DNA of 53,419 nucleotides from assembly GCA_902796555.1 (NCBI GenBank), contig CADBPR010000014.1:1-53419 (forward strand). The letters are read 5' to 3'. A model generated the notes under the pieces. The model was given only the letters and a program-made list of their open reading frames with translations. It was not told where the DNA came from and made no database searches. This DNA is from an uncultured Bacteroidia bacterium. GTDB taxonomy: Bacteria > Bacteroidota > Bacteroidia > Bacteroidales > UBA932. Shown in pieces: positions 50,574-53,419 of the stretch; position 1 is the first letter of the stretch; each line of letters starts with the position of its first letter. The position numbers and the translations under genes were made by a program.

Positions 50574-53419
50574 ATGAAGGAAAAGATTGAGGCGCCGGAC
50601 TATCTGTTTGAGGTCAGTTGGGAAGTGTGCAACAAGGTGGGCGGCATCTATACCGTGATTGCCACCAAGTCCTTGTACCTGAAATCCCAGCTCGGACGGC
50701 ATCATATCCTGATAGGTCCCGACGTCTGGATGGGAACGGAAAGTCACCCCGACTTTATCGAGGATGTCCATTTATACAGCGGCTGGAAGCGCCAGGCGGC
50801 GACCGAGGGGTTGCGCCTGCGTATCGGACGGTGGAATGTGCCCGGGCGGCCTACCGCCATCCTGGTGGATTTCCGCCAGTTCATTCCGAGCCAGAACGAG
50901 ATTCTGGCCGAATGTTGGTCCCGCTACGGCGTAGACTCCATTTCCGGTGACTGGGATTACAAGGAAAACGCCCTGTTCGGGTATGTGGCCGGTATGGTAA
51001 TCGCCAGTTTCTACCGCTACAACATGACGGGCTCCGAGAAAGTCGTCGCCCAGTTCCATGAGTGGCAGACCGGTGCGGGTATCCTGTATCTGAAGACATC
51101 GCAACTCCCTGTGGCAACAGTGTTTACGACACATGCCACCGTGGTGGGCCGCTGCATTGCCGGCAACGGATTGCCCCTGTATGACGGGATGGCTTCCTAC
51201 AACGGGGATGAAATGGCCCGGCGCTTCGGCGTTGTGGCCCGGCATTCGCTCGAAAAAGTATCTGCCCGCAATGCGGATGTTTTCACGACCGTCAGCGACA
51301 TCACGGCCCGGGAATGTGCCCAGTTCCTGCAGCGCCCCGTGGACATCGTGACCCCGAACGGATTTGAGAACAGTTTCACCCCGGCGACCGACGAAGAATA
51401 CGACGCCAAGCGCAGCGCCGCCCGCAAGCGGCTCATCGAAGTGGCGGCGGCCATGTCCGGCGTGCCGGTGGCCAAGGATGCCATCCTGATTGGCATCGGC
51501 GGCCGGTACGAATACCGCAACAAAGGTATTGACGTCTTCCTCGACGCCCTGGGAAGCCTGCAGCAGGACGGTTATCGCGGCCGTGAAATCCAGGCTTTCA
51601 TCATGATTCCGGGCGGGCAGAACGGTCCCGACCGGGCCCTGGTCTCCAAGATGGTGCGCGGCGACAACGAGCACTACACGACCCAGGTCTCGCACAGCCT
51701 GATGTATCCGGAAAACGACCAGATTACCCGGCGTTTCCGCGAACTGGGCCTGTCCAACGACCCCTCCGGCCGCATCAAGGTCTATTTCATTCCGTCCTAC
51801 CTGAACGGCGACGACGGGATTTTCAACATGCGCTACTACGACCTGCTCGTGGGAATGGACCTGGCCATGTTCCCGTCCTACTATGAACCCTGGGGCTATA
51901 CCCCGTTGGAGGCTGTGGCCTTCCGGGTGCCGACCATCACCACCACCCTGGCCGGATTCGGCCTCTGGGTGCGGGACCATTTCGGCGACAAAGCCCATCC
52001 GGGCATCACGGTCGTCGACCGCAATGACAGCAATTATGCCCAGGTGACCGCGGCCGTCAAGGCCCGGATTCTGGAAATTGCCGCCCTGGACAGCGAACAA
52101 CGCAAGATTTATATGGATTCGGCCCGGGAAGCCGCGTCCATCGCCCTCTGGCAGAACCAGATAGTATATTATAATGAAGCTTACTCCCTGGCCATCAGAA
52201 AAGTGGTGGCTGAAAAACGAGCTTACCAGAAAAACACAGAAGACAGACAGATGAATTATCAGAAAATCGAAATCAACGCACCGTCCTGGAAGAGCGTCAT
52301 GGTGACCCGTCACCTGCCGGTGGCCCTGCAGGGTCTGGAGACCCTTTCCAAGAACCTCTGGTGGTGCTGGAACGACAGCGCCAAGGCCCTGTTCAAGACG
52401 GTGGACGCGAAAGTATGGCACGAAAGCGGCCACAATCCCGTGGCCATTCTCGATACGGTCAGCATCAAGCGTTTCAACGAACTGGCCAAAGACAAGACCT
52501 TCGTCGGGCAGGTGAATGCCGTGATGGAGGAATTCAATGCCTATATGGCCCTGAAGCAGCAGCGCACGGAGCCCTCCGTCGCCTATTTCTGCATGGAATA
52601 CGGCCTGGACAGCTCGCTGAAAATCTACTCCGGCGGCCTGGGCATTCTGGCCGGCGACTACCTCAAGGAGACCAGCGACATGAACGTCAACCTCGTCGCA
52701 GTCGGTTTGCTGTACCGCTATGGCTATTTCACCCAGGTGCTGACGGCCCAGGGCGACCAGACGGCCCGCTACGACGCCCAGGATTTCATGAAGATTCCTG
52801 CCGAGCCGGTCTATGACAAGGACGGCAACTGGATGACCGTCAGCGTGGCTTATCCCGGCCGCACCGTGACGGCCCGTATCTGGAAAGTCGCCGTCGGCCG
52901 TACCGACCTGTACCTGCTCGATACCGATTTCGAAGCCAACCGCGAAGAAGACCGCAGCGTGACCCACCAGCTCTATGGCGGCGACTGGGAGAACCGTCTC
53001 AAACAGGAAATCCTGCTGGGCTTCGGCGGCGTCCGCGCCCTCCGCGCCCTCGGGCTCAATCCCACCATCTATCATTGCAACGAAGGCCATGCCGCTTTCA
53101 TCGGCCTGGAGCGCCTGCGCGAATACATCCAGCAGGACAAACTCTCCTTCCCCGAGGCAATGGAAGTGGTGCGCGCCTCTTCGCTCTTCACCACCCACAC
53201 CCCGGTTCCGGCCGGCCACGACGCCTTCGACGAAGGCTTCATGCGCAAATACCTCAGCGACATCCCGCAGCGTCTGAACATCACCTGGGAAGCGTTCATG
53301 GGCCTGGGCAAGATTCATGCGACGGATGCTGGCGAGAAGTTCTCCATGAGCTTCCTGGCAGCCAATATTTCGCAGAATGTCAACGGCGTATCCATGCTGC
53401 ACGGCAAGGTGAGCCAGGA
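50574..53419 (+). CDS. Glycogen synthase-glycogen phosphorylase fusion (partial, runs off right edge)
   Basis: One frame runs open from an ATG at 50574 to the end of the window (948 codons). Residues 1 to about 550 are a GT3 glycogen synthase of the eukaryotic/Bacteroidota type: FEVSWEVCNKVGGIYTVI, FHEWQTGAG, ITYEP-like YYEPWGYTPLEA and TTTLAGFGLWV. A Lys/Gln-rich linker follows, then at residue 560 (an in-frame Met, 52251) starts an alpha-glucan phosphorylase (GT35): LSKNLWWCWN, AYFCMEYGLDSS, YSGGLGILAGD, YHCNEGHAAF and FTTHTPVPAGHDAF. The PLP-binding end lies past the edge. It starts three bases after the GH57 stop. The joining of a synthetic and a degradative enzyme in one chain is notable. 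Confidence 0.9.
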   Translation, partial: MKEKIEAPDYLFEVSWEVCNKVGGIYTVIATKSLYLKSQLGRHHILIGPDVWMGTESHPDFIEDVHLYSGWKRQAATEGLRLRIGRWNVPGRPTAILVDFRQFIPSQNEILAECWSRYGVDSISGDWDYKENALFGYVAGMVIASFYRYNMTGSEKVVAQFHEWQTGAGILYLKTSQLPVATVFTTHATVVGRCIAGNGLPLYDGMASYNGDEMARRFGVVARHSLEKVSARNADVFTTVSDITARECAQFLQRPVDIVTPNGFENSFTPATDEEYDAKRSAARKRLIEVAAAMSGVPVAKDAILIGIGGRYEYRNKGIDVFLDALGSLQQDGYRGREIQAFIMIPGGQNGPDRALVSKMVRGDNEHYTTQVSHSLMYPENDQITRRFRELGLSNDPSGRIKVYFIPSYLNGDDGIFNMRYYDLLVGMDLAMFPSYYEPWGYTPLEAVAFRVPTITTTLAGFGLWVRDHFGDKAHPGITVVDRNDSNYAQVTAAVKARILEIAALDSEQRKIYMDSAREAASIALWQNQIVYYNEAYSLAIRKVVAEKRAYQKNTEDRQMNYQKIEINAPSWKSVMVTRHLPVALQGLETLSKNLWWCWNDSAKALFKTVDAKVWHESGHNPVAILDTVSIKRFNELAKDKTFVGQVNAVMEEFNAYMALKQQRTEPSVAYFCMEYGLDSSLKIYSGGLGILAGDYLKETSDMNVNLVAVGLLYRYGYFTQVLTAQGDQTARYDAQDFMKIPAEPVYDKDGNWMTVSVAYPGRTVTARIWKVAVGRTDLYLLDTDFEANREEDRSVTHQLYGGDWENRLKQEILLGFGGVRALRALGLNPTIYHCNEGHAAFIGLERLREYIQQDKLSFPEAMEVVRASSLFTTHTPVPAGHDAFDEGFMRKYLSDIPQRLNITWEAFMGLGKIHATDAGEKFSMSFLAANISQNVNGVSMLHGKVSQ

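Noticed and set aside
50772..53402. Antisense reading frame of 876 codons over the synthase-phosphorylase fusion
   Set aside because: Shadow of the real gene; the plus frame carries all GT3 and GT35 motifs without a stop.
1..53419. tRNA genes or CRISPR arrays
   Set aside because: All gaps between genes were read; none holds a cloverleaf-like sequence or regularly spaced repeats.

Overview
The window is a stretch of bacterial chromosome from a high-GC member of the Bacteroidales (Bacteroidota), probably gut-type. The evidence is the repeated Bacteroidota promoter signature (TTG or TTTG, 19-20 bases, then TAnnTTTGC) in front of many genes, the near absence of Shine-Dalgarno sequences, and family content typical of the phylum: a PG0541-type transporter-associated protein, DUF4783 next to rlmH, a FucP-type sugar symporter, and a GT3 glycogen synthase joined to a GT35 phosphorylase. 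I see no tRNA, rRNA, CRISPR array, transposase or integrase. The genus cannot be told from the sequence alone.

Layout. 1-216: start of rpsL, running off the left edge. 354-5439 (minus): a tightly overlapping five-gene operon for a sugar symporter, GlcNAc-6-P deacetylase, glucosamine-6-P deaminase, a mannonate/fructuronate-type SDR and mannonate dehydratase. 5639-8325 (plus): a methyltransferase, then KDG kinase and KDPG aldolase, which finish the uronate route begun on the other strand, followed by pgk. 9781-11259: an anti-sigma-like/Spy-like pair and lolD. 11361-18364: lgt and a complete tripartite RND efflux operon. 18439-24991: a long housekeeping operon (trxA, an outer-membrane protein, a polyprenyl synthase, holB, ricT, trmB, miaA, smpB).

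24992-28500 is an island visibly poorer in GC than its surroundings. It carries a lipoprotein of unknown function, a lipoprotein serpin, a small ORF, and a STAS-like plus GHKL-ATPase pair resembling a partner-switching module. A 79-bp near-perfect duplicate of the 3' end of smpB, stop codon included, lies inside it, and a 16-bp inverted copy of the smpB terminus sits at its far edge next to asd. This is the strongest candidate in the window for something undescribed: an integration or cassette site at the end of smpB.

28528-44025 returns to housekeeping genes: asd, a CobW-type GTPase with an Asp/His-rich tract, a REC-AAA+ regulator lacking a DNA-binding domain, cmk, ispH, efp, rlmH, a very large NtrY-like histidine kinase, engB, prs, der, xseA and xseB. 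44030-53419 is a glycogen operon: branching enzyme, debranching enzyme, GT4 glycosyltransferase, GH57 enzyme with a Lys-rich tail, and a synthase-phosphorylase fusion that runs off the right edge.
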